Shown piece by piece: positions 36,042 to 47,211 of a stretch of DNA of 64,000 bases. The notes beneath the pieces were generated by a model. That model saw only the letters and a list, made by a program, of their open reading frames with translations. It was not told where the DNA came from and did no database searches. The stretch's first letter is position 1; every line of letters begins with the position of its first letter. The position numbers and the translations under genes were made by a program. The stretch is taken from contig JAKZZE010000002.1 of the NCBI GenBank assembly GCA_024220505.1, positions 1,612,001 through 1,676,000 of the forward strand, given 5' to 3'. Origin of the DNA: Rhizopus arrhizus (Eukaryota; Mucoromycota; Mucoromycetes; Mucorales; Rhizopodaceae).

Positions 36042-39000
36042 ATGGATAGAGGAAAAAGTAAACGAAACAAAAGCAGAGAACCTGAAGTGTCAGTTGACGG
36101 GTTGAACACTAATGTAGAATTGTCTCTTGCCTTTGAATCACTTACTGATATGAGTAACATCAACAAACTTACACGAGAAATGCCACTATCATCAAATAAT
36201 GCCGAATCCCGAAAGAGTAGCCAAATCAAAAAATCTGTATCCTTATCAAGACTTCGAACCACTATAAAATTTAATCGACAGCAAAAATCTGAAGAGTTTC
36301 AGAGATCCCGTTATTTGAGCAGAACGAATATTGATATGGAAAATAATAAGCAGCAAAGTGAATCGGAAGTGGTAGAAAAGAAAAAGAGACCATCATGCTG
36401 GGCAACTACTACTTTGATTTTAACTTTCTGGACTCCTTCGTCTCTTTTAAGAGCTTGTGGTAAGAGAAACCAAATATTCCAGTCAACAAATTAATAAACT
36501 GTGTTCTTTTTAGGTATCAAAGATAAAAGCATGCAAAATATTTGGCGTGAAAAGGTTGCATTAGTCATTATCATTGTTTTCCTATGTGTTTTTGTTGGCT
36601 TTTTAACATTTGGATTTAATGCGACAATGTGTGGAATTGCTCCAAATAGAATTCTTCCGGCTGGAGTAAAAGAGAATCATATTGTCATCTCAGGAAGAGC
36701 ATTTGATTTAAATTCATTCAAGCATCCAGCAAATGTACAAGGTATGCCAGAAAGCGGTGATCTTCAAGAGTTAGGGGTAGGAGGAAAGGACTTGACATTC
36801 TTGTTTCAAACTGTAAATTACAACTGCAAGGACATTCTGAAGCCTATCACACCAGACGATGACAACGGAAACGTAGCAAATTATTTCCCGTGTGTAGCGT
36901 TAGATAGAAACAATCCAAACATAATCCCGACGGACAATTATCAAAGAGAAGGATGTCACATCAGTATAAATGCACGAATGGCACTTAAAGAATTGAGTGT
37001 TATAGGCGACATCTATTACAATTGGACAGATATTAAAGAGTCGGGAACAAACTACATGGTATTTAACGGGTGAGATATAATACACTTTATATAGAAATGA
37101 TCATACTTATATTTGTCTAGAAATGTTCTTGATTTATCTCGATTACGCTATCTAACTCCAAATATCCCATTACCTTCGCAAATAGCTCAGATAGTCGGTC
37201 CTGGGAGCGCTTTTATCGGCAGAGACGCTACTTATTGGCTAAGTACAACTGCAGATCGCTTAAAGGTGGGCAAGTGCTTAACGGATGTACTTAAAGTTGG
37301 TGTAGTTGATACAAGAACAGCTGGCTGCTTAATTTCCGATTTTGTTTTATCATTATCATTCGCTGTTATCCTTGGAGTTGTTTTGATTCGTTTCTTGCTG
37401 GCACTTATATTCAGTTGGTTTGTATCTTGGAATCTTGGAAGTATCAGAGAAGAAACAGATGAAGATAGAAAAAAGAGAGAGGAACAAATTCTTGAATGGG
37501 AAATGAATAACACTGAGGACATGCATTATCCTAGAACAGATAGTATTGTTTTTGCACCAGATGACGTATTAAATGATCCATTAGGAAGCAAACTTCGAAA
37601 CTCTTACTATGAAAACAGTATCCTTCAATCACCTGTACTTCCAAGGCTTGCTACAAAACATCGTTTTCTTAGTTCGCATTCTGTCCTTACTCAACCTAAT
37701 TCCCCTAGATCGATATATTCATATAATGGTTCAAAACCATTTGGGTCCATGATTTTTGCAGATGACCACGCACATAGTGAGGGGTCTTCTCCTAATATTC
37801 CTTATGCTTTGAGCACACGATTCCATAAGAACTTTGAACCTGGCCTTTCTACAGCTGACTCTGTGGTTAACATGCAGGCAAAAACAGAATACAACTTTAA
37901 CTTTAATTTGATACACACCTTGATGGTTGTTACTTGCTATTCTGAAGGCGAAGAAGGACTTCGGACCACACTGGACTCGTTGGCAAATACAGACTATCCT
38001 AGTACACACAAGATGCTTTTAGTTATTTGTGATGGTATCATCACAGGCTCTGGAAACACAAAATCGACACCAGATATTGTCTTGTCAATGATGAAAGATG
38101 ATCTTGTGCCAAGAGAGAAAATTCAACCTTGCTCTTATATTGCTGTTGCTGACGGTGTCAAGAGACATAATAAAGCCAAGGTATATGCTGGCTATTACAA
38201 GTATAACGATTCGAATGATGCTCATTTTACAACCGTACCTGATGAAAAACAACAACGTGTGCCAATGGTTGTCATCATCAAATGTGGAACTGAAGCTGAG
38301 GCAAAAGATAAAAAGCCAGGAAATAGAGGGAAAAGAGATAGTCAAATCATTTTGATGAATACAATGCAAAAAATATTTTACGGAGAAAGGATGTGTGAGC
38401 TCGAATATCAACTCTGTAAAGCTATCATAAAGCTAACAGGCCATCACCCTGGACGCTTCGAAACTTGTTTGATGGTAATTTGACATACTTATAGCTCTAT
38501 AGATCTTCTAAAATATTTTTGCATATCTTAGGTTGACGCGGATACAAAAATCTACCCCGATTCGTTAGCAAGAATGATTGCATGCATGTCAAGGGATCCA
38601 TATATTATGGGCTTATGTGGTGAAACAAAGATTGCAAATAAGGGAGATAGCTGGGTCACTGCGATACAAGGTAAAACTGATAAAAACACCTTATGGAGGA
38701 TTGCTTAAGTTAGGTTTACTTCATAGTATTTGAGTACTACATCTCTCATCATATGAGCAAGGCATTTGAATCGATATTTGGAGGTGTTACATGCTTGCCG
38801 GGATGTTTTTGTATGTATCGTATCATCTCACGTAAAGGAGATCGAATTGTTCCTATAATTTGTTCCTCCAGTATTGTTGAAATGTATTCCGAAAATATAG
38901 TTGATACATTGCATAAAAAAAATTTACTACTGTTGGGAGAAGATCGGTATTTGACGACGCTCATGATTCGAACATTCCCTAAAAGAAAAATGGTGTTTGT

Positions 39001-39667
39001 ACCTCAAGCTGTAAGAAATAAGCAGTGGATTAGTTATTACACCTCGTTAAACTTTTATTCGTAGATATGTAAAACTGTCGTACCCGACACCTTCAGGGTT
39101 CTTCTATCACAAAGAAGAAGATGGATCAACTCTACTGTTCACAACCTATTAGAGCTTTTGCTAATTCGAGATCTTTGTGGTACTTTTTGCTTTTCAATGC
39201 AATTTGTTGTCTTTATGGAACTGGTTGGTACAGTCGTGCTTCCAGCTGCCATCTTGTTTACTCTCTATCTCATCGTCATTTCATTTATTGTCAAACCAGT
39301 TCCTATTATCCCATTGATTCTTTTGGCAGCTATTCTTGGATTACCGGCTGTCTTAATATCTTTAACGACCCGTAAGATGGTTTATATCGGTTGGATGTGC
39401 GTTTATCTATTATCGCTACCCATTTGGAATTTTGTTTTGCCTGCTTACGCTTATTGGCATTTCGATGACTTTTCCTGGGGACAAACACGAGTTGTTGATG
39501 GCACCGAAAAAAATGAGGATCACGGTAAACGCGAAGGTGAATTTAATAGCAAGGGTATCATTATGAAACGATTTGATGAATGGCATAGATATGAAATGAG
39601 CACGATGAAAGATAGACATATTTCAGCTATGGCAAGGAACTACCCAAATGCTTATTATGGACACTAG
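36042..39667 (+). CDS. Class IV-like (CHS3-type) chitin synthase
   Basis: A family-2 glycosyltransferase that polymerises UDP-GlcNAc into chitin at the plasma membrane. Six exons (36042-36459, 36514-37069, 37121-38474, 38532-38670, 38727-39010 and 39065-39667) give 1117 residues. The N-terminus is basic and Ser-rich, followed by transmembrane helices around [16 protein letters not shown] and an extracytoplasmic Cys-containing region ([10 protein letters not shown]). Catalytic motifs are present: [11 protein letters not shown] (residue 776 on), LPGCFCMYR (about 848), GEDRYLTTL and QRRRW (about 933). C-terminal helices and a WGQTR segment follow. The length and the lack of a myosin head place it with the CHS3/class IV group. 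Exons 2-6 each end or start in conserved segments. Confidence 0.93.
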
Positions 39668-40236
39668 ACACCATGCCACTAGAAACTATACTGATATGCA
39701 CATGTACACATATAAAACTATACATAGAATGAATAGGCATCAACTTTTTTTTTTATCCTTTATCGATCAGTTTACTACTGAGTTGGCCATACGAGATAGT
39801 CATAGAGAAACATTAATATCAAAACAAGTCATTTACATTGACAATGATTATATTAAAAGTGTTTTTTATTCAATTCAAGCCTAAAACTAGTTGGATTTAG
39901 CAAACTTAATTTGTAGCATAGCAAGTGCAGGTCTATAGAAATGATCTAAAACTTCTAGTTTCCTGATATCGACTGTTTTTTATTCTATAAACAATAAGCT
40001 TTCACATATATGACTTTATGAAATACAATCCTTCTGTTTGGATAAGTTTCTCTCTTTATACTATTAAATTAGAAATGGTATTTAAAAATAGAGGTTGAAT
40101 AGCTGTTTAATTTCTGATTAGTGGAGGAAAAAAAGTCACTGTAAAGTTGCTGCCACAATCTTCCAAATTAATTCTAGACTTCTCACACCAGGGTGCAAGT
40201 GGCTTTCAGCTTTTCTTTTCCCCCTCTACTGCAACA
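39668..40236. other. Spacer upstream of uS19m
   Basis: AT-rich, with no gene recognised. A T/C-rich tract (40211-40229) lies directly before the uS19m start codon. Confidence 0.5.
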
Positions 40237-40546
40237 ATGCCGCGTTCAGCTTGGAAAGGTCCCTTTTTTGTCTCATTTCCTGGTTTAAAACAAGCTATAC
40301 AAAATGGTACTCCCATCGCAACACAAGGTTTGTACAAAATTACTTGACAAATATACTTTTTGTGCTTATAACATAATAGCTCGCAGTTGCACTATTTTAC
40401 CGTCATTTGTTGGATTAAAGTTTTTAGTTCACAACGGAAAAGAATATATACCAGTACATGTAACAGAAGAAATGATTGGACACAAATTAGGCGAATTCTC
40501 GTTTACTAGAAAGCGATTCACCTATCGTTTTACTAAAAATAAGTAA
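40237..40546 (+). CDS. RSM19: Mitochondrial ribosomal protein uS19
   Basis: A small-subunit ribosomal protein of mitochondria. Exons 40237-40327 and 40380-40546 join in frame for 85 residues, typical for bacterial-type S19. It opens [11 protein letters not shown], then exon 2 reads [20 protein letters not shown], with [17 protein letters not shown] and a basic end. All are hallmarks of S19, including the HKLGEF motif. The ATG after the T/C-rich leader was preferred over an upstream non-ATG start. The stop lies only 13 bp from the stop of the convergent polyprenol reductase. Confidence 0.94.
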
Positions 40547-40559
40547 TATTTTTGTATAT

Positions 40560-41503
40560 TTAATAAATGCCGGGTATAATTCTCCAACGTTTTTTCAATT
40601 CTGGATGTTGAGGGAATTGTTTCTGGTACCAAAGAAAAGTCTGGTTGGCAGTAATAGATAGATTGACAACGGTCCATACGAGTCCAAAGAGAATAATCAT
40701 GTTTTGAAAGCGATACAGGATGCAGAGTGAGACATAGATCAAGATGTCTGCAAAATAGTGGGGTGCTACGATCCACTCAAACCAATCTCCTTTTGGAACA
40801 GAGTATTTGGTAGTTGACAAATATCGTAGAGAGGCTAGTATACAATGACAACGATATTGATGAATACTCGCATATAAGAAGAGTGATATTGCAATAAAAG
40901 TAGTCCAGTCAATGCATCCTAAATGTATCTCTGTGTGAGAACTCGTATATTAGAACATTTATGATGATTAAAACCTTTCTCGATTGGTGCTGTTGGCCAT
41001 ACACCAAGATAAGAAGCTCCTTCTAACCAGGTACCAAATACCATGGCACCATAAAAACCAATTCCCACTAAATAATGAGATATATGCATCGTTGCTTCTT
41101 TTGATGGTCTTTCTATCCTAAACGATTCATAAACACGTCTTGCGAGATGAACATTTATTAATAATAATCCAATACGACATTGCATTTGAGAGAGTCGATC
41201 CGATTGCGATGGCTGGTCCAATTGACGCAGGATATAAAACAAAATACCGTCCTTAAAGTAAAGCTCTACAGCGCACAATATACCGAAAGATAGTCCAACC
41301 ACATAAAAATGATTAAAATAATGTTTAGGCACAGTCAGAGTTGACAGGTAATGAGCCCAACTTGTCTTTGGTTTTTTTGTGTTGTGTAAATTCAGTTTTC
41401 CATAAGATAGTACTGAAGCCTGTAACTCATGAATTAGATTTGCACATATACTTAAACAGCAAAGTGTAATTAAGCAAAAACATATAAAAGTAACAAGATA
41501 CAT
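40560..41503 (-). CDS. DFG10: DFG10/SRD5A3-type polyprenol reductase
   Basis: An ER steroid-5-alpha-reductase-family enzyme that reduces polyprenol-type lipids toward dolichol, needed for N-glycosylation. Two exons, 40975-41503 and 40560-40918, give 295 residues (yeast Dfg10 253, human SRD5A3 318). Multiple hydrophobic helices are present. Family motifs are HYFNHFYVVG, HQYRCHCILASLR, the YSVPKGDWFEWIVAPHYFAD block and a C-terminal WYQKQFPQHPELKKRWRIIP. The intron donor is the weaker GTTTTA, chosen because it alone keeps the frame. The native ATG follows an A-run; the in-frame poly-Phe extension upstream is leader. DSC3 lies 56 bp upstream on the same strand. Confidence 0.9.
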
Positions 41504-41559
41504 TATAAAAAAAAAAAAAAAGAAAAGAAAAAAAGAAATCAAAGAGAAAGGACGGGGCT

Positions 41560-42424
41560 TTAATAATAAACATGCAAAACACCAAACGAGATATTAATCA
41601 ACATACCAGCAATGATACCCATTTGTTGTCTTCTTGAAAATACAGATTCTCTAAACCAAAATAAGCAAATGATTCCGAGAAAGAAACCAAATATTAACCC
41701 CCACATCATTTCTTTGTATGTTCCTTGAACAGCTAAAGTATAACAAATTAAGTTGACATGCTTTTAGAATGCGCGTATATACACTTTACTGCCATCAGGT
41801 AATGTCTCTCCAGTGTTATCCATCCATTGTTCTTCCAAATTTCTCGCTTCTTCTGACGTTTCATCTGTTTCATCAAAAGGTGTACCGTGTAGTCGATGAA
41901 ATTGAGCTCTTATGTTTTGTATATCCTCTTCTGTGAATCCTGATTCTCGTAGTCTATCAAAGCCTGTAGGTGGAATTATTTGAGGTTGGTTCTAATAATC
42001 AAAGGTAAGATATTTGGTTGAATTTGTATATATATGATATTACATTGTATGTTGCAATTGGGCTTTGTGGTATATAATCAGATAATGAACAGTGGATATA
42101 AACAGGAGAAGGAGGTTCTAGTTTTGCTTTTGAGTTAACGACGGTTATCTTTCCAATGCCATAGCTTTTTAGAGTTTGGTCATCCTGGAGTACTTTTCCG
42201 TTGTGAATTAAGCGAATGTATTTACGGTTTGTATGTCCTGCGGAGTGGTGAATCTACTCGTAATTAATGACTACTACTGCAATTGTTTTCATTCTCTATC
42301 CTATTTTTACTTTTTCTTTTATAGAGCTTATCAATTCATCAGGTTCAACATTCAGTACGAGATCTTGTCTATCAGACCATCTTATATGTAAATCAATATT
42401 ATCATAATATCCATCTTGGTTCAT
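41560..42424 (-). CDS. DSC3-like subunit of an ER/Golgi E3 ligase complex
   Basis: Four short exons (42311-42424, 42044-42253, 41790-41991 and 41560-41732), each too small to stand out alone, join in frame for 232 residues. The N-terminal ubiquitin-like fold starts IDLHIRWSDRQDLVL and includes YIRLIHNGKVLQDD, with a VYIHCSLSDY strand (DUF2407 type). The C-terminal part has GFDRLRESGFTEEDIQNIR, as in the DUF2407 C-terminal domain, then two membrane segments (WGLIFGFFLGIICLFWF and an Ile/Leu-rich end). Dsc3 belongs to the fungal DSC ubiquitin-ligase complex, which cleaves or degrades membrane substrates such as SREBP. The assignment rests on motif order. Confidence 0.8.
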
Positions 42425-43179
42425 TATGATTTTTTTTTTTAAAGATACAAGAAATATCTCTTTGTAAATAAATAATTTTTATTTCAGTAAAACAAAATAA
42501 GGTGTCACACGTCAAAAAGCGGTGTGAACTACAAAGCATAAAGAAATTGGCGTATTAATACAAATCGAGTCTGCCTTTGTGAATGGAGCAGGACTACGAC
42601 GTAACATTGTTGGCAATGACTGCGTATTGAATTATAATTTCTTACGCAAGCAATAATTTAAATTTCAGAAAATGCACTTTCTATGTTTTGCGTAATAAAA
42701 ATGTTGCTTATGAAATATAGCTTAGAAGAAATGTACCAAATGAGAATCAAGAAGAAGTAACATTTAAAGAAATTATAAAGATTACTCAAAATATCAGTAA
42801 TGAGTAAGTGTAATGATAGTAATCCTTAAAACATATTTGCTAAGTAGTATTTTTTTTTTCTTCTGATAGGCTTGAGAATTTAGACGTTTTTGAAGTATTT
42901 AAGGTATTAAAAATAGGACAAAGAAGAATTAACGAGACCGAACAATAGTTCTAAAGTCGAATACTTTTATTAAAGAAAGATTTCAAGGCTATTTATATTA
43001 GTTGAGCAAGACCTGAGATTAGAATGTTGTAAACTGATGATAGTAATAAATTGTCTGGATATTAAGTGAAATTTGGCTGTTCAAGGTAGTGATAATTATT
43101 AGAATATATCCTTATTCAAACTCATTTGTAAAGATTTAGTCCAAAATGATAAGACTGTATCTTATTGGCATGTCAAAAC
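42425..43179 (+). other. Spacer with broken exon-like pieces
   Basis: Short + strand pieces look coding: 42720-42805 (NVPNENQEEVTFKEIIKI, then a GTAAGT donor) and, after a TTCTGATAG acceptor, 42870-42945 (ENLDVFEVFKVLKIGQRR, ending in TAG). They lie directly upstream of the nuclease-like gene and may be its decayed 5' exons. An in-frame TAG and the loss of frame prevent a clean model. Confidence 0.35.
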
Positions 43180-44083
43180 ATGACAGTTTTGCTATTTGGC
43201 GATAAAGCAGTTAGAAAATTGATGAAGAAGCAATTAGGTGAAAGCTACTGTCATGACCTTGAAAAGAAAACTGATTTAGCAGTATATACTGGCATGTCAA
43301 ATCCATGCAAAGAATTAATCAAACTTTTAATCGAATCCCAACCTAGCCCAGCAGTGGTTAGAAGGATTTTACGAAAATCTACTCTTGGTGATGAAGAATT
43401 TGACCCCATTATTCATGCTGATCTTAATTTCGTTGAAGTGGTTAGTTTACATTTTTTAAATTTGATAACTAGCCCACGAAACCCCATACAGCATGTTGCA
43501 TTAGAGAGAACTGCTGCTTCTATTACAACAGTGCAAATTTTAAATTGCCTTTTCTTGTCAAACAATGACATAATAGACTTGAATTGGTTTGAAAAAGAAA
43601 TCCAGTTAATTAAAAATGCCAAATGGGATGGTGTTGCCTTTTGTTTGAAAAACAAGAAATTCACTCCAATGCTGATTGAATTTTCTGGTGGATTTGATTC
43701 CAACACCACCCAAAAAAAGGAAAACGACGATGAAGAAAAATTGGTAAAAGCCATAAAAGACATACTAAAATATACGGATGCATTGGGTACCCAAAAATAC
43801 CCAATACCTCAGTATTATGTCCGTTTTTTTGGTAACTATTCAACGCATTATTCTCAACGCCAACTTTTTACTAATCAGAAAATCTTAAATTGTAGGGCGA
43901 CAACTTTTCTTTGAAGCAATATGTCTCCTTGAAAATGACAAATTATTGAAAAGACATTACTTTTCAATAACTTGCCCGTCAACATGTGGGGAGCTTATTG
44001 AGTTGGCGGCAATGTTTCCCAAGCTATTAGACTGGAAACAAACAATTGTAAATTATACCAGGGAGATAATAAAAAAAAAATAA
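43180..44083 (+). CDS. Nuclease-like protein of unclear family, possibly 5'-truncated
   Basis: Exons 43180-43831 and 43896-44083 join in frame for about 279 residues. Coding may start further upstream, since the open frame begins at 43153. The N-terminal half is helical and Leu-rich. A block DGVAFCLKNKKFTPMLIEFS, followed by a Lys-rich helix (EEKLVKAIKDILKY), resembles PD-(D/E)XK endonuclease cores, with Asp then Glu-x-Ser in place of Glu-x-Lys. I recall similar Asp...Glu-x-Ser-Gly proteins as multicopy families in Mucorales, but this was not checked. The C-terminal exon is RQLFFEAICLLEN followed by CPSTCGELIELAAMFPKL. Broken exon-like pieces upstream suggest a decaying member. Confidence 0.5.
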
Positions 44084-44657
44084 ACTGTTTTATTATTATT
44101 GTTTTTATCGCATATTAATTGATTTAATTTATTTTCGTCTTAATAAATGAATTGAATATAGATGATATCACTTAAATGACTTTTAGTTAAATAATTATTA
44201 GGGTTTAAACAATAAAATATGCCAATGTCGATAGCACTGGATTTCAATTGATCCAAGCTGAAAACAATAACTTATTATGTACTTTCCTTGTTTAGGGATA
44301 CGAGTACCATTTTTTTTTCTGCTGATTTATTTTTCCACCATACGCACCCTTTTTGGATCTAAATGAAGAGTGCTGGGCAAAAATTAATAGGGAAGTACCT
44401 CTTATGGGAAGAAATGGTTGCTATTAGAATTGAAGAAGCAGCCAGCAAACCTACAGCTAAACATTGCCAAAGTTAGATTTGTCACTCATAAAGATACTTT
44501 CCACTGTGTCAAAAACGTTTTTTTTATAATCCTTCTTTTTTTATATGTTTATTCTATACTTGTATTGAGGTAATATAAATTGTACTCGTAAATAAAAATT
44601 ATTCTATATGAATGAAATAGAGAGTATAAGTTGATCTATTAGCCTAAATGCCACAAC
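44084..44657. other. Spacer left of the Tc1 element
   Basis: AT-rich DNA with no gene recognised. It ends at the TA dinucleotide used as target of the transposon at 44660. Confidence 0.5.
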
Positions 44658-44659
44658 TA

Positions 44660-46179
44660 CTGTATTTCCAATTGGTCACTTTTCTGAACACCAATTGGTG
44701 TTAGCTATTTATCATAGCTTTTTACATTAATTAACTTAAACACGGATTCTAACATAACCTTTTATTGCGAAGATGGAAGAGGGAACATCTTTGACGATAA
44801 GGGTAACGAGGCAACAGCTTATAACGAAGTGCCTTCTTTTCGTCTCAAAAAATAACTGATCTCAAGAAGCTTGCTAAAAACAATACTTATTGAGAATTAC
44901 ACCAGATTGGGGAGCCTGATGTCGAAATGAGAGAAGCAGCAGTTAAAAAAGAAAGAGTTAAGGAGTATAATATATATACTGAAAAAGACTGTTTGTTGTA
45001 TCTTTATTTCGTTTTCCAAAAAAGCATGAAGCATAAACAAGCTGCGGAGGCTGCAAACGTCAACCAATATACTGCACGAAAATGGAAGCAAAAGTACTAA
45101 CAAAATCCTGAAGAGTATGTAGCTTACAAATCGACGAACCTTGTGCCCTCTCGTCCCGTGAGTCAGCTAGATGATAGACATAAAGATCATTTAGTCAGGT
45201 TTTTCGATAAAAACAAAAGGGCGACTATCGAGGACGCTGTAAATAGCTTGACACAAAGCTTCGCAGGTATTCAGATCAAAAAGACCAGGATGTCAGAATT
45301 TATGAAAGATGAATGCAATCTTTCCATCAAAGTAATTTCTAGACATCCTACCGCAAGAAATAGCCCTGCTGTGATCGAGAAACGGGCTGTTTGGGTGAAG
45401 GAGTGGTTAGAAAAGGGGATGATTTACCTTCAGAATTGCGTGTTTTTAGACGAGTCTGGATTTGATATTAACATGACTCGTGAAAGAGCTTGGTCAACAC
45501 GTGGTGAGCCTGCTGTTGTAGAAACACTCTCAGGAAGGGCTACATTTCATACAGTATTGGGAGCTATTTCTTCCGTAGGCGTAGTAAATGTATCGATGAG
45601 AGAGAACCTGGTAACGTAAAGAGAAGAAAAGTAGTAGGAGCAACCAAGCGCAAAGCACCCGGCGATAAATTATCAATGCCTAACGGAACTACCGGTGTCC
45701 ATTATATGCATTTCATTATTGATACAATGAATATTACGAACACTTTTTCAGACATGCAAGGATTTCATATTGTTATGGACAATACTCCTATACACGTTCC
45801 TAGTATAATTAACCCTTTAATCGAAAAGCGCGGTAATGTTCTAGTTTAGCTTCCTTCTTATTCAACAGAACTTAACCCTATTGAGGACTTCTGGTCTATT
45901 GTTAAGTCCAAGGTTAAACACCATGCATTAAAGGACACGGAAACTTTGACCAGTAAAATAATTGAGTCTTGTGAAGAAGTTCCTCTTCATCATCTTCAAA
46001 ACTGTATTCAACATTCCGTAGTCTTATTTGATAAGTGCTTAAATAAAGAACCTATTTAATCCAGCTTCTTGCTCACTGAGTAGAATACGCGATCAATTTA
46101 TTTTAAGGAGTGACCAATTGAGGTTCTAAAAAGCGACCAATTTTTTCTGTAAAGTGACCAATTGACGGCGGAAATACAG
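44660..46179 (+). mobile_element. Tc1/mariner element with both ends, inactive transposase
   Basis: A 1520-bp copy flanked by TA at 44658-44659 and 46180-46181, the Tc1/mariner target duplication. The ends are inverted: CTGTATTTCC at the left and its complement at the right. AATTGGTCACTTT follows on both sides after a six-base length difference. GACCAATT occurs three times near the right end (46112, 46135 and 46156), like subterminal transposase sites. The left side has a CACCAATTGGTG palindrome at 44689-44700. The element carries a degenerate transposase and should move only if another copy supplies the enzyme. Confidence 0.88.
44927..46059 (+). pseudogene. Tc1-type (DD34E) transposase, three lesions
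   Basis: An IS630/Tc1-family DDE transposase. An N-terminal helix-turn-helix stretch (KHKQAAEAANVNQYTARKW) is followed by an in-frame TAA at 45098-45100. The main part has the first catalytic Asp in FLDESGF. The frame is lost near 45600. The last part has the second Asp in HIVMDNTPIH and the Glu in ELNPIEDFW, with 34 residues between them, which is the Tc1 spacing. A TAG interrupts it at 45847-45849, just before LPSYSTELNP. The C-terminal helices are kept to the TAA at 46057-46059. The catalytic residues survive but the reading frame does not. Confidence 0.9.
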
Positions 46180-46181
46180 TA

Positions 46182-46830
46182 TTTAGTAATTGAGTAATAA
46201 AAATAAAAAAAAGCCTATTGATAACCATTTGATTTGTTGATTTTGTGAAATTTGTATTGAGGTAGAAAAAGGACTCTCCGAACCACGCTTTTTTATTAGA
46301 AATACTTATAAAGAATTGTTTTAGTCATTAAAAGAAGAGAATCTTCATTAGAAGGATTATGATGTGGCTATTGGGAAACATTTTGCTTAAAATTACCTGC
46401 TTTTTTCATATATCACATCATACCTTGAAGCTGAAACAAATGAAAAAGGTGGAAAAAGTCAAATCTTCCTGTTGTTTTCACTACTCTCATCGGCACATCA
46501 AATCCATAGTGATAAATTTGTATTTTACAACTTTTGTAGTACGAATAAATCTATAAAATCCCAATTGAAAGAGATACATAACGAAACTTGTATTAAAAAT
46601 GCGACATCATAAATTATATTCATATTGATGAGTTCAATGTCATTCCATTCCCTCCCTTTCGTTCTCTTTGCTCACTAATAATGAACGGATTTTTGAATTT
46701 TGTAAACACAAGCAATCTTATTCTTTTTATCTCTTTTGTAAGGGAAATTTTATTTTATTTTTATGATCGAATAAATTAAATGTAAAAGAGCAGCATATAT
46801 GGAGAACGAAAGATTCACATAGTATTACAT
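46182..46830. other. Spacer between Tc1 copies
   Basis: AT-rich with no gene. No inverted-repeat end for the second Tc1 fragment was found here, so that copy seems to have lost its 5' half. Confidence 0.5.
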
Positions 46831-47157
46831 AACATCGTGGATGAGTTCCCTGAAATGAAAGGGGTTTTTATTGTTTTGGATAATACCCTAATCCATGTTC
46901 CGGAAACAACTGATCCATCACCAGAAAAGAGGCTATACATCTCTGTATCTTCCTCCATCTTCACCAGAACTGAATCCTATTGAACATTTCTGGGCTATTT
47001 TGAAGAGAAAGGTCAAACGAAGTAAATTTACTGACGCAGAGACTCTCACTTTCAGAGTTACTGAGGCTAGTGAAAGTGTACCTGTAGAGCATCTCCATAA
47101 CTTTGTTCAGCATTCAGTGGATCAATTTGAAAGCTGCTTAAACAGATATCCTATGTA
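46831..47157 (+). pseudogene. C-terminal fragment of a second Tc1 transposase
   Basis: The segment VFIVLDNTLIHVPE (second catalytic Asp) lies in one frame. After a shift near 46930, YLPPSSPELNPIEHFW (catalytic Glu) and the C-terminal helices follow to TAG at 47155-47157. It is related to, but clearly different from, the element at 44660. Its N-terminal half and first Asp are missing. A matching right-end inverted repeat lies far downstream at about 48431-48451, beyond an inverted LINE remnant. Confidence 0.8.
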
Positions 47158-47211
47158 GTTACCTTACCCTACAATAAATAAGACCAATTTTCCAGTTTAT
47201 ATGACTAAACA

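Noticed and set aside
44897..45103. Minus-strand frame opposite the Tc1 N-terminus
   Set aside because: It lies antisense to the transposase helix-turn-helix and has no family character.
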